Assembly (NCBI GenBank): GCA_002887195.1
Contig: PJAB01000363.1
Span: 1-28,851 of the forward strand
Direction: 5' to 3'
Length of the DNA: 28,851 nt
From: Chrysochromulina parva
Taxonomy: Eukaryota; Haptophyta; Prymnesiales; Chrysochromulinaceae
Shown here: positions 27,700-28,851 of the stretch, piece by piece
How the letters are laid out: each line of letters starts with the position of its first letter
How positions within the stretch are numbered: position 1 is the stretch's first letter
The notes under the pieces: model-generated
What the model saw: the letters and a program-made list of their open reading frames with translations, nothing else
Databases searched by the model: none
What the model was told of the DNA's origin: nothing
Program-made: the position numbers and the translations under genes

Positions 27700-27988
27700 G
27701 GTGTCAGCGAAAGTTGTTGTGCCCGCTCGACACCGGGGTCCGCGTGTCAGCTGTAACATCCGCGAAACTCGTCGTTCCCGCCGCGGTACGCTGCGCGGGT
27801 CTGCGTATCCGTATGAATTAATATGAACGTACACGGTTTGTTCGTCTCCGTATCGACGTCGATTGACCCATGACCGGTACGGCTAGGTCGCGTTAAGACG
27901 GTATACCAACGGCGCACCTGGGAGCAAGCTATACAGAGTCCGAGTCCGAGACGAATCGCGCCTCTCCAAAAAAATCTGGGTACCCATC
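27700..27988. other. Convergent 3' spacer
   Basis: A 289-bp, relatively AT-rich spacer between the coiled-coil stop (+) and the HAD gene stop (-). It presumably holds both 3' UTRs. No gene or repeat is recognised. Confidence 0.5.
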
Positions 27989-28513
27989 TCAACCGTCCAT
28001 TGATTGCCCACTCCGCATCTCGATGATCGGATTATGCCCGGTCCGCTGCGCCTGCAGCAAGCTGATGGCTTCATCGGCATTTTCTCGCGTGAGCCCAATG
28101 CTGTCCCTCGTTCGCACAAAATGCTGCGGTCTCAGCTTAGGATTCATCAGCAGCAGATCGAGGTCGTCGAGCGCGACCCACGGACGATCCCCGTCTGTGC
28201 AATGCGTGTCAAGCCATGAGAGGATCTCATCGACTCGGTCGCCCTTGCAGCTCACGGAGAAGTCAGGCGTTGCCGAGATAAAGGCAAGCCCCACGCTGGC
28301 AAGGACGTGTGCGAGCGCATCACGGGCATCGGAGTCAAGCCGCCAGGTGGAAGACAGTACAATGGTGCCCGCGTGCACAGAGGTGCAAATTCGCACCAGA
28401 TTGTCGAGGTGCTCTTCCGCCGGCAGGTGGCTACCAGTGTCTCGGCTGACCTTGCTGTTGAGCACGCCGTCCACGTCCAGAAAGATTATGCTCGCGTCTA
28501 GCGGGATGGCCAT
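27989..28513 (-). CDS. Small HAD-superfamily protein (Swiss Army Knife RNA repair-like HAD)
   Basis: The 174-residue product shows the small HAD phosphatase-like fold with minimal cap. Motif I is IFLDVDGVLNS with Asp13 and Asp15, motif II is IVLSSTWR (Ser54/Ser55) and motif IV-like acidic residues are ALDDLDLLL (Asp116, Asp117). RVDEILSWLD and a late IGLTRENADEAISLL are typical of the HAD domain class associated with RNA-repair (Swiss Army Knife) proteins. It is predicted to remove a phosphate, possibly from nucleic-acid ends, but it stands alone here and the substrate is unknown. The frame is open to 28747; the ATG at 28513 sits just before motif I. The 3' end is convergent with the coiled-coil gene. 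Confidence 0.8.
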   Translation of the reverse strand: MAIPLDASIIFLDVDGVLNSKVSRDTGSHLPAEEHLDNLVRICTSVHAGTIVLSSTWRLDSDARDALAHVLASVGLAFISATPDFSVSCKGDRVDEILSWLDTHCTDGDRPWVALDDLDLLLMNPKLRPQHFVRTRDSIGLTRENADEAISLLQAQRTGHNPIIEMRSGQSMDG

Positions 28514-28851
28514 GATTGTGCTCGGTTGTGTTACGCGCGGGGGGTCATGTGAAACCGAGCACTTCAAATTCGAGCTTTTCACAGACATGTTTATAAATCG
28601 ACCTTGTGCGCAGCGGCCAGCTATGTCTACCGGCCGAGATGTCTTTTTACCGGCCGAGATGCTCGTATTTCGAGCACGCCCACAAACGACGCCTGTGCGG
28701 GGAAGAACGACGGAGCCCCGCGGGGGCCGGCTCGCGATGCCTCGCAAGTACCCTGCGGGGCACTACGAGAGCAGCGCGTGCAACGGCCTCGGCAGAGCCG
28801 GCAACGTTTGTCCGGGCATGCTGCTGCCGTGCATGATCCTCAAAGACACGA
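28514..28851. other. Upstream region of the HAD gene with short repeats
   Basis: No gene is supported in this 338-bp end of the window. A 14-mer taccggccgagatg is repeated at 28628-28641 and 28648-28661, overlapping the third copy of the tgtctttttaccgg element. Immediately after it, tgctcg-tattt-cgagca (about 28660-28676) can form a 6-bp hairpin. The remaining DNA is unremarkable. Confidence 0.6.
28640..28653 (+). repeat. tgtctttttaccgg element, copy 3
   Basis: An exact match to the two copies upstream of the coiled-coil gene. Here it lies about 127 bp upstream of the HAD gene start, in inverted orientation relative to that gene. Confidence 0.85.

Overview
The window looks like nuclear DNA of a unicellular, GC-rich, gene-dense photosynthetic eukaryote. 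The evidence is the set of eukaryotic protein families (MABP-DENN protein, molybdenum hydroxylase of XDH type, OMA1-like and LDAH-like enzymes), the absence of bacterial operon structure, and an FKBP whose leader reads as an ER-type signal, a short linker and then a twin-arginine thylakoid signal. That bipartite leader suggests a complex (secondary) plastid. A haptophyte-like alga is my best guess from the leader style, compact intron-poor genes, Ala/Gly-rich expansions and a secreted Cys-rich tail; this is inference and no search was run.

Layout. 1-942: a doubtful 68-codon ORF in otherwise empty DNA. 943-3883: an LDAH-like hydrolase (-) and an ankyrin protein (+), divergent over about 124 bp. 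3937-5778: a lumenal FKBP (+) and a DUF4743/Nudix hydrolase (+). 6278-8238: a secreted FkbM-type methyltransferase (-) and a J-domain protein (-) whose C-terminus resembles the Pex14 N-terminal domain. 8455-10150: a prolyl iminopeptidase (+) and a small unidentified protein (+). 10802-19491: three minus-strand genes, namely a 1700-residue DENND4-type MABP-DENN protein full of simple repeats, a secreted TPR protein, and a saposin-like membrane protein. 19686-27699: xanthine dehydrogenase, an OMA1-like M48 metallopeptidase and a long coiled-coil protein, all (+). 27989-28513: a small HAD-fold protein (-).

The genes do not form one pathway; they are housekeeping and trafficking genes packed with short spacers. 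Every recognisable domain is read through without an obvious intron, and three divergent pairs share spacers of about 120-220 bp. The most interesting items are the J-domain/Pex14-like fusion, a tandem duplication that copies the OMA1 start region and creates an out-of-frame upstream ORF, and a 14-bp element (tgtctttttaccgg) found three times, always upstream of a gene.
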